Source: Naumovozyma dairenensis CBS 421 (Eukaryota; Ascomycota; Saccharomycetes; Saccharomycetales; Saccharomycetaceae). From it: a DNA stretch of 64,000 nucleotides. The notes beneath the pieces are model-generated. The model was not told the DNA's origin, did no database searches, and saw only the letters and a program-made list of their open reading frames with translations. Made by a program: the position numbers and the translations under genes. Positions 9,202 through 20,468 of the stretch are shown piece after piece. The stretch's first letter is position 1. Every line of letters starts with the position of its first letter. The stretch is taken from the NCBI RefSeq assembly GCF_000227115.2, contig NC_016482.1, positions 496,001 through 560,000 of the forward strand. Direction: 5' to 3'.

Positions 9202-10965
9202 ATGTCAAAAAATCCATTGAGAAATGGACCGCTGAACAAGATTGTCAACGGTTTTAAATCTGCAGAAGATGAAAAATCAATTCTAGAAGGAAAATCATCA
9301 ACCCAATCTAGCCTTCTGGACCTAACATTGAAAAAGTGTGATAATGGAATAGAAGTTGTCAATGATGCTACCTCGACTGTTTCCAATGCTAGTGTCACAA
9401 ATGTCAATTTAAATAAGAATCTTTCTATTCGTCATCTATTGACATTAGCAGTTGGCGGGGCCATTGGTGTCGGTTTATTCGTTAATTCCGGTGCTGCATT
9501 GGCATCAGGTGGCCCAGCAAGTTTAGTCATTGACTGGGTTATTATTAGTACATGTTTATTTACCGTCATTAATGCCTTGGGTGAGATGGCAGCAGCTTTC
9601 CCAGTAGTCGGTGGGTTTAATGTTTACATTACTAGATTTGTTGATCCATCAGTTGGTTTTGCTGTTAATATCAATTATTTGGCACAATGGTTAGTACTTC
9701 TACCTTTAGAATTAGTTGCAGCTTCAATGACTATCAAATATTGGAACGATACAATTAATTCTGATGCCTGGGTTGCAATATTTTATGCAGTCATTGCATT
9801 TGCTAATATGCTTGAAGTTAAATCATTTGGTGAAACTGAATTTGTTCTCTCCATGGTTAAAATTTTGGCAATCATAGGGTTCACTATTCTAGGTATTGTT
9901 CTATCCTGTGGTGGAGGTCCTCAAGGTGGATATTTAGGAGGTAAGTATTGGCATAACCCTGGTTCTTTCGTTGGACATACTTCTGGTACTAAATTTAAGG
10001 GTCTATGTTCTGTGTTCGTTACTGCAGCTTTTTCATATTCTGGTATTGAAATGACAGCTGTTTCTGCAGCAGAGAGTAAAGACCCAAGAAGAACCATCCC
10101 AAAGGCTGCCAAAAGAACATTTTGGTTGATTACAGCTTCTTACATTACGATATTGACATTGATAGGTTGTTTAGTACCGTATGATGAACCAAGATTGTTA
10201 AGTGGTTCAAGTTCCGTTGATGCTGCATCATCTCCACTAGTTATTGCTATTGAGAATGGTGGTATTAAAGGTTTACCTTCTTTAATGAATGCAATTATTT
10301 TGATATCTATCATTTCAGTTGCCAATAGTGCAGTTTATGCTTGTTCTAGATGTATGGTCGCCATGGCACATATTGGGAATTTACCACAAGTACTTAAACA
10401 TATCGATAAGAAAGGTAGGCCAGTCAATGCTATTTTGTTTACCCTATTTTTCGGTCTGCTGTCCTTTGTGGCAGCAAGTGACAAACAAGCTGAGGTATTT
10501 ACTTGGTTAAGTGCATTATCTGGGTTATCAACTATTTTCTGTTGGATGGCTATTAATATATCACATATTAGATTTCGTCAAGCAATGAAGAAACAAAGAA
10601 AATCACTAGATGAACTTCCATACCTTTCTCAAACAGGTGTATGGGGGTCGTGGTATGGTGTTATTGTTCTATTTCTAGTCTTAATTGTTTCATTTTGGAC
10701 TTCATTATTTCCATTGGGTGGCTCTGGGGCAGATGCAGAATCATTTTTCCAAGGTTACCTTTCGTTCCCTATCTTAATTGCATGTTACGTTGGACATAAA
10801 CTAGTGTATAGAAAGAAACAAATTGTTGTTGCATTGGAGGACATGGATATAGATACAGGAAGAAGACAGGTTGATTTGACTATTCGTAGACAGGAAATGA
10901 AAGAAGAACAAGAGCACCTGGCGAAAAGTTCTTTCTTCGCTAGATTCTTACATGTTTGGTGTTGA
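9202..10965 (+). CDS. HIP1: HIP1, plasma-membrane histidine permease
   Basis: Amino-acid/proton symporter of the yeast AAT family (APC superfamily), high-affinity for histidine in S. cerevisiae. 587 residues against 603. A cytosolic N-terminal tail of about 70 residues is followed by TM1 with GGAIGVGLFVNSGAAL, the substrate-binding glycine-rich motif. Twelve membrane segments follow to about residue 520. The protein ends in FLHVWC; this terminal Trp-Cys is conserved in the AAT family and the Cys is palmitoylated by Pfa4. Identity as HIP1 rather than another permease rests mainly on position between CRH1 and TDH3, as in YGR191W; substrate is therefore inferred. Confidence 0.88.
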   Translation: MSKNPLRNGPLNKIVNGFKSAEDEKSILEGKSSTQSSLLDLTLKKCDNGIEVVNDATSTVSNASVTNVNLNKNLSIRHLLTLAVGGAIGVGLFVNSGAALASGGPASLVIDWVIISTCLFTVINALGEMAAAFPVVGGFNVYITRFVDPSVGFAVNINYLAQWLVLLPLELVAASMTIKYWNDTINSDAWVAIFYAVIAFANMLEVKSFGETEFVLSMVKILAIIGFTILGIVLSCGGGPQGGYLGGKYWHNPGSFVGHTSGTKFKGLCSVFVTAAFSYSGIEMTAVSAAESKDPRRTIPKAAKRTFWLITASYITILTLIGCLVPYDEPRLLSGSSSVDAASSPLVIAIENGGIKGLPSLMNAIILISIISVANSAVYACSRCMVAMAHIGNLPQVLKHIDKKGRPVNAILFTLFFGLLSFVAASDKQAEVFTWLSALSGLSTIFCWMAINISHIRFRQAMKKQRKSLDELPYLSQTGVWGSWYGVIVLFLVLIVSFWTSLFPLGGSGADAESFFQGYLSFPILIACYVGHKLVYRKKQIVVALEDMDIDTGRRQVDLTIRRQEMKEEQEHLAKSSFFARFLHVWC

Positions 10966-11373
10966 ATTATTTCACATCTGCAGCCAAAAAATAAAAATAT
11001 ATATTATGTACAAGGTCGCGTATATTTTTTGAATCGATGGCATTTGTATACTACTCTTTGTTCTTTCACTTCTTATCGAATATCTTGCAGGATATTCATT
11101 GGTTGTTGGTTTCTTTAACTCTCATGCTTTCGTGCTTTTATGCTAACTTTTAAAGATGAGGATTTGTCATCCCAATAGAAAAGCGCTAAACTCCTTTATG
11201 AAGTTAACCAATGTAAATAGTTTTTATATAAGAAACAAAATAATGGAGAAGTTAATGCAATACTAAAAAGGTTTATCATTATAGTATATAATTATAAATT
11301 GAAACGTAATGTCATGAAGCTAAAATATAAAAATGGGATCTAAAATTTATGGAATAAAAATTAAACATCAAAT
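10966..11373. other. Convergent intergenic region HIP1/TDH3
   Basis: About 400 bp of 3' flank shared by two convergent genes. AT-rich with TATATA polyadenylation-type elements; no gene seen. Confidence 0.6.
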
Positions 11374-13268
<1,895 letters not shown>

Positions 13269-14492
13269 TCAAACTTCCGATTCCAATTGTTTTATGTATT
13301 TTATAAACTCTTCTGCTCTCCTTTTACTGTCATCATATTTTGGGCTTACAGTGACATCTAATAATAAGGCATATGGCATGGATGTTCGCTGTTCTTTGAA
13401 TTCATCAATACATGTTTCCTCTTTGTTATTCGCTAATAAATTGAGGATATCATCTTGCCTCTTACTCTTGGATTCCTTTTCCAAGGGAGATAATTTATAA
13501 TCCACAGTGAACCTTATATTTTTTGGTTCTACTTTTATTAAGTCTTCAAATAATGGGCTGTAATTTTTTGATTTAACATCCATTAATGGCTCCTTATGGG
13601 AGCGGCAATAGTACTTTTGAATATATGAGCTTATTGATTCATTTAGAGCTTCCGACGTTGTGCCCCTTGAGACATTAATTATAAGATCATAGTGAAGTAA
13701 CTCCGGTTGCCTTTTCTTCTCTATTTTTGCTCCAACACTTTCCTCCCTTTCACTAATTTTCGATGGTAACATCAACTCGATGGTTGATAAGTCCAATTTT
13801 TCACTCTTTTTAACATAGTTTGCAATATTTGCCACGGAGTCTTTGGATATCTTGCCGAGGTACGCAAGAACGTCTCCTTTAAGAATTGTGCCATTTCTAC
13901 CTGATGGCTTAATTTTTCCAAGAACATCTTCAACTTGAATATTATTCTGAGCCATTAACAATGACACCGATGGAAAAAGTACTTGATTTACATTGGTATC
14001 TGTTGAAGTAGATTCCTGTTTATGTACTTCGTTCTGATTATTCTTTTCTTGAACACTAGATTCAGGCGCTGAAACTTCATTTGTATTACTTTGTTTATCG
14101 TTGGTATTATCTTGCACATTTTCTTCTGGGGCACCTTCATCTGGTAACTTCAATGTCGATAAATCATCATCAGGTTCAGCAAGGTATGCAATAACTTCAC
14201 CCACATTAACATCCTTAGTACCATCGTTAGCAATAATCTTGGCTAGTTTCCCATCGTCTTGAGCTTCAACATCAATCTGGGCTTTATCTGTTTCGACTTC
14301 TAAAAGTACATCACCGGCTGAGAATGAATCACCTTCTTTAAATTTCCATGATATAATACCACCTTTCTCCATAGTTGGTGACATTGCAGGCATACCAAAT
14401 TTGGTAGCTTCAAATAGCCTTGCATTATAAGATATCTTTCTGGTGCATAGACGAAGGTGGGTACAAAGGCTTGAAAGGCTCCTTAATGACAT
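13269..14492 (-). CDS. PDX1: PDX1, pyruvate dehydrogenase protein X (E3-binding)
   Basis: Mitochondrial structural subunit that tethers E3 (Lpd1) to the E2 core of the pyruvate dehydrogenase complex. 407 residues against 410. A basic, hydroxylated N-terminus (about 1-28) fits a mitochondrial presequence. The lipoyl domain covers about 30-105 with the lipoylation site ETDKAQ at Lys70. An acidic, N/Q-rich linker follows. The E3-binding domain is at about 170-212 (motif SGRNGTILKGDV). The C-terminal third lacks the E2 acyltransferase HxxxDG motif, as expected for protein X. Corresponds to YGR193C. Confidence 0.93.
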   Translation of the reverse strand: MSLRSLSSLCTHLRLCTRKISYNARLFEATKFGMPAMSPTMEKGGIISWKFKEGDSFSAGDVLLEVETDKAQIDVEAQDDGKLAKIIANDGTKDVNVGEVIAYLAEPDDDLSTLKLPDEGAPEENVQDNTNDKQSNTNEVSAPESSVQEKNNQNEVHKQESTSTDTNVNQVLFPSVSLLMAQNNIQVEDVLGKIKPSGRNGTILKGDVLAYLGKISKDSVANIANYVKKSEKLDLSTIELMLPSKISEREESVGAKIEKKRQPELLHYDLIINVSRGTTSEALNESISSYIQKYYCRSHKEPLMDVKSKNYSPLFEDLIKVEPKNIRFTVDYKLSPLEKESKSKRQDDILNLLANNKEETCIDEFKEQRTSMPYALLLDVTVSPKYDDSKRRAEEFIKYIKQLESEV

Positions 14493-14933
14493 TCTAGTAA
14501 TTTAAGGGTTATCTTTTTCCTTTAAAAAACAAAGTCGCCACTCAATTACGATTGATTAGTGTAATTCAGTTCAAAGGATCAAAGACTGGATAGTTACAGA
14601 TTGATCACGATGACAACTGACTTGTTAAACTCCCACTCTTGGCTTGAAGTTCTTGACGAGGAGCCCACATTTTATCATAAGTTCGTAGCCTCATCTTTGT
14701 CGCGCTTCGAAGCTTCACAAGACTAATTAATTACACAGAGGAATCGAACTATTATACGCTAGAGTACATAAAAGATTTGAAGATAAAAACATGAAACAAT
14801 ATCCGTATGTATAATGAATGTCTTAAATAGTTCAATCTACAACTATAATGTTATGTGGACTGGCCTTCGTTATGAACGAATAAAACCTATAGTCTTTTGC
14901 ATTTCTTTCCTTAATTTAAATTGTACATTGCAA
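14493..14933. other. Region between XKS1 and PDX1
   Basis: About 440 bp serving as the PDX1 promoter and XKS1 3' flank. It contains a plus-strand open frame of 38 codons (14610-14726), listed separately. Nothing else recognisable. Confidence 0.5.
14610..14726 (+). CDS. Unrecognised small ORF (38 aa)
   Basis: An ATG-started frame encoding 38 residues beginning MTTDLLNSHSWLEVLDEEP and ending in RFEASQD. It is divergent from PDX1, whose start codon is 118 bp away. The composition is protein-like (acidic, no low complexity), but a frame this short can arise by chance and I recognise no family. No counterpart is annotated here in S. cerevisiae as far as I know. Confidence 0.15.
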   Translation: MTTDLLNSHSWLEVLDEEPTFYHKFVASSLSRFEASQD

Positions 14934-16685
14934 TCATAATAATGCTTCTAGATTACTCATTGCCTCGATCTTCTTGTTATACATTTCCCAAGCTTCTTGA
15001 TCAGGTTCATAAAACCTGTCCAGTTCATCCCATAGAAAATGGGCTTCCAAATATACGCTGAATGGATCATCGATTCTCCCCGTTACTACTAAATGTGACC
15101 AAATTGCTTTGAAACATCCGCCTAGGGCACATGAATTTGGTGTGTCTAATCTATAATTAGCTTCCTTGGCTCCAATAACTTGGGCAAATTTTCTTACAAT
15201 AGAATCGTTTTTAGAGGCTCCGCCAACAAAAAATGCTCTGTTAGGTCTCTTATTTAAATATTCACTTAATGGTAATTCACTACCATCGAACTTGACTTTC
15301 GTATGGATATTATCTGAAGTTTCACGACTGTGTTCTGCATCACTAGAGAGTAAGGGGTAAATACGAATCCTGCAACTTAAAGCTTGAGATTCAACGATAT
15401 TTTTAGCGTCATGTCTAATATCTTGAAATTTGGGAACAATTTTGCTGATTAATTTCGTCTTAGGATCGAGTTCAATTCTCTTGTAAGTTGCCTTTGTACT
15501 CGGTACAATTTCTCCGAGGGGGAAGTAAAGTCCCAACTCATTGTCGGTATGTATGTCATCAGCAAGGACTGCTTTATCAAACAGATCCCATGAGCTATTG
15601 GTAAGACCAGCACTTTTATTCAATTCATCACGGATTTCCTCTCTTGCTAATGATCCATTACAGTAACATATCATGCCCATAAAATTATTTGCGATAGTAG
15701 GATGAATAAAAAGATGATAATTAGGAGATGGATTATAGTGATCGGTGACCAGCAGAACAGTTGTGCTGGTCCCTAAAGAAACTAATATATCGTTGGTCTT
15801 TAATGGTAGCGAGCAAATTGTAGCCAAATTATCACCCGTTATTGGATAAATGGAGCAATTTGATTGGAATCCATATTTCTTAACAAAGTATTGTGATATA
15901 TTACCTAAGCAAATAGGCTCCGGGCATCGTGTTGGAGGGTCCATTAATTTGCGGCGTATGTTATTGGTATCTTTGTCAATTAGTGACAGGCATCCTTCAT
16001 CAAATTTATGCTCTTTAATATCATAGAGGTTCATACCACACGCGTCTGCCTCCTCTAATGGTACCAATTTGCCACATAATATCGATGATAGAAAATTGGA
16101 CACTAATGAAATAGTTTTAGTCCTTTCATATCCCTCGGGATTTTTCCCAACGAACTTCATTATTTGAGGTCCAGTAAATCTATAATGTGCTTTTGAACCT
16201 GTAAGACTGGCTAATTGTTTTGGACCGCCAACTTTCTTTTCGAACTCGGTACATTGCGATCCAGTACTATGATCTTGCCAATTCGGAGAGAGTTCCCAAG
16301 AAAATGCATTGGGGGCTAAAACTGAAAGTAAAGATTTGTCATGGTTATCACTTAAGCTTTGCAGTAAAAAATCAGCCTCAGTTGTCCAATAGACGGATCC
16401 ATGTTGTTGTGCACTTCCAGATATAGCTTTTACCTTGCCAAGATTGAACCCACTGTTGACGTATTTCATGAACACCAAATCAATTGCTTCTAACCACATA
16501 AACACTGGACTTGCTACTTCATCTTCATGAAGGTATACACCTTTTTTAGTGTTATAATGTGGAAGTTCTTTTTCAAATTCCACAGTCTCTGAATGAATGA
16601 TCTTTAGATCCTGATTAATTGCCAAACACTTTAATTGTTGTGTTGATAAGTCGAATCCCAGATAGTAAGCTTGCTTTTCCATCAT
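14934..16685 (-). CDS. XKS1: XKS1, xylulokinase
   Basis: FGGY-family carbohydrate kinase that phosphorylates D-xylulose to xylulose-5-phosphate, feeding the pentose phosphate pathway; cytosolic. 583 residues against 600. The N-terminal ATPase fold starts YYLGFDLSTQQLKCL, the ISGSAQQHGSVYW segment forms part of the sugar site, and the second ATPase half contains LVSLGTSTTVL and the FGGY-type FVGGASKND near residue 490. Two Met codons open the ORF; the first is taken. Matches YGR194C in position. Downstream gene order XKS1-FYV8 lacks the SKI6 gene that separates them in S. cerevisiae. Confidence 0.94.
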   Translation of the reverse strand: MMEKQAYYLGFDLSTQQLKCLAINQDLKIIHSETVEFEKELPHYNTKKGVYLHEDEVASPVFMWLEAIDLVFMKYVNSGFNLGKVKAISGSAQQHGSVYWTTEADFLLQSLSDNHDKSLLSVLAPNAFSWELSPNWQDHSTGSQCTEFEKKVGGPKQLASLTGSKAHYRFTGPQIMKFVGKNPEGYERTKTISLVSNFLSSILCGKLVPLEEADACGMNLYDIKEHKFDEGCLSLIDKDTNNIRRKLMDPPTRCPEPICLGNISQYFVKKYGFQSNCSIYPITGDNLATICSLPLKTNDILVSLGTSTTVLLVTDHYNPSPNYHLFIHPTIANNFMGMICYCNGSLAREEIRDELNKSAGLTNSSWDLFDKAVLADDIHTDNELGLYFPLGEIVPSTKATYKRIELDPKTKLISKIVPKFQDIRHDAKNIVESQALSCRIRIYPLLSSDAEHSRETSDNIHTKVKFDGSELPLSEYLNKRPNRAFFVGGASKNDSIVRKFAQVIGAKEANYRLDTPNSCALGGCFKAIWSHLVVTGRIDDPFSVYLEAHFLWDELDRFYEPDQEAWEMYNKKIEAMSNLEALL

Positions 16686-17100
16686 AAATAATTCGGTTTG
16701 CTACAGAGATAACTTCTAAGCAACTCCAAATTTGCTGTGAAGGTAACTCTTAGTGTTGTCTACAAGTTCCTCGTCGAGGTTGTTGTCGAAGAATATTAAG
16801 GGAAGTTTCCAAGGTTGGCGAACTCGCATATTCTACCCCGCGCTTATTTTTTTTTTGGCATATTGATGAACTTTCAGTTCGTTACGTTAAATGTAAAACT
16901 ACATATTGAAATGGAAATAACAACTGTAGCAAAATGATATGGTCCATATAATCTAAACATAGAATTGGCCAATCCTCTAACTGTTTGAGGTAAAAAAATA
17001 CAAATCGTCTCCGGCAATGATCACTTAAATAGTCTATATATTTAGATTTTATATCTTTTATATGCATTTTCTTCTCTTTTATCTCAAAGGTGGTTTGTAC
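16686..17100. other. XKS1 promoter; empty SKI6 slot
   Basis: Only about 415 bp separate XKS1 from FYV8. In S. cerevisiae the exosome gene SKI6 (about 740 bp) is here. I find no trace of its coding sequence, so the gene has presumably moved or been kept at the duplicate locus. Confidence 0.6.
16716..16829 (-). CDS. Unrecognised small ORF (37 aa) upstream of XKS1
   Basis: Minus-strand ATG-started frame of 37 residues (MRVRQPWKLPLIFFDNN..., ending SKFGVA), ending 31 bp before the XKS1 start and on the same strand. It could be an upstream ORF in a long XKS1 leader or chance. A near-palindrome CCTCGTCGAGG lies inside it. No family recognised. Confidence 0.15.
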   Translation of the reverse strand: MRVRQPWKLPLIFFDNNLDEELVDNTKSYLHSKFGVA

Positions 17101-19593
17101 CTATTTCTCTATTATTTTCTTCCCGATTGATGACAATAAACCTCTTGACTTCATAGAATGGGAAAAAACCTTTTTCCTTAAATGTGTAACATTTTGGTTA
17201 ACAGACACAACAGTATTTATGACAGTGTTTTTCTTACTCAATTCTTCAGCGTTAGCATAAGCTTCTCGTACATGGTTATTGTTCTTATATTCATCAAGAA
17301 GAAGATCATTATTTGATTGTGAATTTGATTTCAATGAATAGTTTATCCATGTCTGTATTCCTGTATCATACTCAGCTAGTTCCTTAGAATAGTTCTGCAG
17401 AATTTCGATTTTTTGGGAATGAGAATTTTTACTACTAATAACTTCATTCAAATTCAAAGTTGGGATCTTATGTGGACCATTTAATCTAGCTAATTGTTCG
17501 GAATCAGGTTTAGGAACGATAGTTGCTTCAGAATGGTTGGATTTGACTGATCTTTTCTCAATATCAGAAGTTGCCGTAGGCGAACGAGTCATTATATTAC
17601 CAGCAGTAATCTCTGTCAGTATATTATTTGGTAGCGGTGGTAAATTATCATTATTTGTGACTAAACCTGGGACATTATAGATGGTATTATTGTCATATAA
17701 AGTTTTAGTATCTCTGATCGTCTCTAAATCATCACCTCCGTTCTGGCCTGAAGGAAATGCATTCCAAGAACTTTCCATTTCTGAATACGTAGAAACTGCG
17801 CTTGACTTCATACTAGATGGAGTCAGATCTATTAATTTTCCACTATCATCGTAAACAAAGCCTGGAGGAGCCCTTTTGTTCGTGTCTTGAACAAAACCTG
17901 ATCTGAGTGCATCCGTATCTGGTTTCCAACTCTCGAAGTTAACTGATTCCCTGATAGAACCATCGTCATCACTGGAATGTGTTTCAGTGGTGCCTTTCTC
18001 CGTGGATTCCGCATCTTTTCCATCAATTGCCTCTATCGTCTTCTCGTGCTCTGAACTTAAAATAGATGAGCTATCGTCTTGTTTCTCAGATACACTGTCT
18101 TCTACTAATGGCGATTGCCTTATATCACCAACAATTGCTTCTTTTCCATCAATTACCTTTTTGCTTTCTTGTTCTTCTTCTTCTTCTGAACTTATAATCG
18201 TTTGTGGAAGGGAAATGACATCATCAGTTGAATCTTTATTATTATCTACTTCATGATCAGTTGTATCACTTTTTTCACTGTCTTGTTCAACCATCTTTCC
18301 AAAATAACCTGATTTGGATACTTTGAAAGAAGAATCTGAGTCTGTGCCCTCTTCATCATCACTAGAATCTATTATCGACTGTCTATTTTTGTTTGAAAAT
18401 TTAAAATCTTCATCCTCTTCATCCTCTTCATCGTCTGCAGAGACAGATCTACTACTAAAGTTTGTACTGGGATTTCTGGTTGTATATTTTATTGATTTGG
18501 TGTAAGATAATCTATCAAGATAACTGTCATCACTATCATCATATGTTTCATCATCTTTATCTTCGCCTTCATCGTGTACTGATTCATTTTCCTGATGTTG
18601 TCCTGTCCCATAGGCGTATGTTTTTTTCTCTATTGGTAGTCGCCCTTTCCTGTCTTCTATCTTCGAGTTTTGCTCTGTAATTCGAGCTTCCCCTTTTCCT
18701 TCGGATATGTCAGATTCTATTTGATGATGAGCAGAGCCTCCCTCTTGAAATTCATTTATGTCACCATTTGAAGGTTTTCTTGGTCTTATATCTGTCGTTT
18801 CATTTTTCTCGTTTTTGTAAATCATATCAGATGATTCCTTATCCTGTTCAGGTGCTACTTCACCATCTTGCTCAGCAACGTCAGTAGTTACAGAATTCTC
18901 AATGGGCAGTCCTTCGTTACTTATGATTGATGTAACCTCATTATTATTGATGCCATCATTCGTTTCATGTGCTTCCTCTGATTCAATATATTTTGAAAAG
19001 AAACCTTTTTCCGGTATGGAAATATCATCGTCGTCGTCTTCATCACCTTTTTCTTCGTCTTCTTCTTGTTTTACATTTGTCTCCAGTGCCTCATGCCTGG
19101 CCATATTCAGGTCAGATTTTGAATCTCCTATAGAGGCGGATGCATTGAAATAAGGAGTATTACTTTTTGAATTATCATCTGATATTGGTTGGTCCACAAA
19201 GACACTTTCATTTCCAATTTTTGGTGTCATTTCTTTTGAAATTTGTAACATTAAATTATCCAAATCATCATTGACAGCCCTAACGGGAGAGTTCCGTTTT
19301 GGTATTAAATCTTCTCCTCTATTCAATGTTGGAGTCTCGAGATATGAGGACGATTCTTCTCTGTTAGTTTTAATGCCTGGCGTTGGAAGCTCATTATTCT
19401 CTTTCTCCATGTCTTCGTTTGAATAATTCAGTTTCGGTAGACTGGGTAGTCTTGGTTTTCCTGTATCTATTTCTCGTTTAGTGGTACCAGTATCGTCATC
19501 GTCACTTGAATCCCAATCAGCACCATCATAACTTGTTTGTGTAGCACTTGCCCACCTGTAGGATTTTTTCCTAGAGATATTATCTGATGACAT
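17101..19593 (-). CDS. FYV8: FYV8-like protein of unknown function
   Basis: 830 residues from the chosen start, against about 817 in S. cerevisiae Fyv8. The N-terminus RKKSYRWASATQTSYDGADWDSSDDD is the conserved part of the family and fixes the start at the ATG at 19593. The open frame continues 61 codons further upstream to an ATG at 19776, but that extension is unlike the family. The middle is highly acidic and Ser/Glu/Asp-rich (clusters of DDDD, EEEEE, SSDDEE), predicted disordered. A more ordered C-terminal region carries FESWKPDTDALRSGFVQD, APPGFVYDDSGKLIDLTP and a basic end. Deletion in S. cerevisiae affects survival of K1 killer exposure; the molecular role is unknown. Confidence 0.85.
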   Translation of the reverse strand: MSSDNISRKKSYRWASATQTSYDGADWDSSDDDDTGTTKREIDTGKPRLPSLPKLNYSNEDMEKENNELPTPGIKTNREESSSYLETPTLNRGEDLIPKRNSPVRAVNDDLDNLMLQISKEMTPKIGNESVFVDQPISDDNSKSNTPYFNASASIGDSKSDLNMARHEALETNVKQEEDEEKGDEDDDDDISIPEKGFFSKYIESEEAHETNDGINNNEVTSIISNEGLPIENSVTTDVAEQDGEVAPEQDKESSDMIYKNEKNETTDIRPRKPSNGDINEFQEGGSAHHQIESDISEGKGEARITEQNSKIEDRKGRLPIEKKTYAYGTGQHQENESVHDEGEDKDDETYDDSDDSYLDRLSYTKSIKYTTRNPSTNFSSRSVSADDEEDEEDEDFKFSNKNRQSIIDSSDDEEGTDSDSSFKVSKSGYFGKMVEQDSEKSDTTDHEVDNNKDSTDDVISLPQTIISSEEEEEQESKKVIDGKEAIVGDIRQSPLVEDSVSEKQDDSSSILSSEHEKTIEAIDGKDAESTEKGTTETHSSDDDGSIRESVNFESWKPDTDALRSGFVQDTNKRAPPGFVYDDSGKLIDLTPSSMKSSAVSTYSEMESSWNAFPSGQNGGDDLETIRDTKTLYDNNTIYNVPGLVTNNDNLPPLPNNILTEITAGNIMTRSPTATSDIEKRSVKSNHSEATIVPKPDSEQLARLNGPHKIPTLNLNEVISSKNSHSQKIEILQNYSKELAEYDTGIQTWINYSLKSNSQSNNDLLLDEYKNNNHVREAYANAEELSKKNTVINTVVSVNQNVTHLRKKVFSHSMKSRGLLSSIGKKIIEK

Positions 19594-20468
19594 GTTAATG
19601 ATAAATAGATCTAAGAGTAATTTATCGCTAAGAAGATATATCGGTGTTGGATAGTTCTTATCGTTATGAAGTATCGTAACTAAATAACTCGAACCTGTTG
19701 GTATGAATTTGGTTATAGATGTTAGTGATATTGGTATTACTGAAGATAAATAAATATCACGTAAAGTATGGGCCATACATAGAATTCACGAAAGTAAAAA
19801 ACCATCCGTCAAATATTGGCGAGTAAACGCCCCAAGTATGTGCAACTTATAAAGATGTATGTATACCGAAATAAAGCAACTAGCAGAAACAGTCGAAAAG
19901 TACTTGGTAAGTCTTTTTATTTATCTTATTGCGTGAATTTACTTGTTTGGTGGGTCCAGATTTGAATCCTTTCATTTTTTGTCTCATGTTGTTTTGGTGT
20001 TGAAACTCCTTTTTTTGTTTATATTTCGTTCTTAAATTGGAATGAGGGTTACACAATCAAAGAGATAGAAAAGTAATGATACTTAGTATTAATAGNNNNN
20101 NNNNNNNNNNNNNNNNNNNNNNNNNNNNNNNNNNNNNNNNNNNNNNNNNNNNNNNNNNNNNNNNNNNNNNNNNNNNNNNNNNNNNNNNNNNNNNNNNNNN
20201 NNNNNNNNNNNNNNNNNNNNNNNNNNNNNNNNNNNNNNNNNNNNNNNNNNNNNNNNNNNNNNNNNNNNNNNNTTTTCATAGAATAGAAGAATAATTTAAA
20301 GGAACATGTATGTAAGATGCATTTTTTTAATATATATAATATTTAAATATAGATGTGGAAACTGCACTACTGACTTCAACCAAATATACCAGATATTCGG
20401 TAAGGAATGAATATTAGTATATCGCGTTTATGAACTTGTGCAAGTCATAATGTTTTACCTCTCCAGTT
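19594..20468. other. FYV8 upstream region with assembly gap
   Basis: Contains the FYV8 promoter, the 61-codon in-frame upstream extension (19594-19776) and a run of 177 N at 20096-20272. No other gene visible in the readable part. Confidence 0.6.
20096..20272. other. Assembly gap (177 N)
   Basis: Run of N between FYV8 and the first SNG1 copy. A small gene or RNA could be hidden here. Confidence 0.99.
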
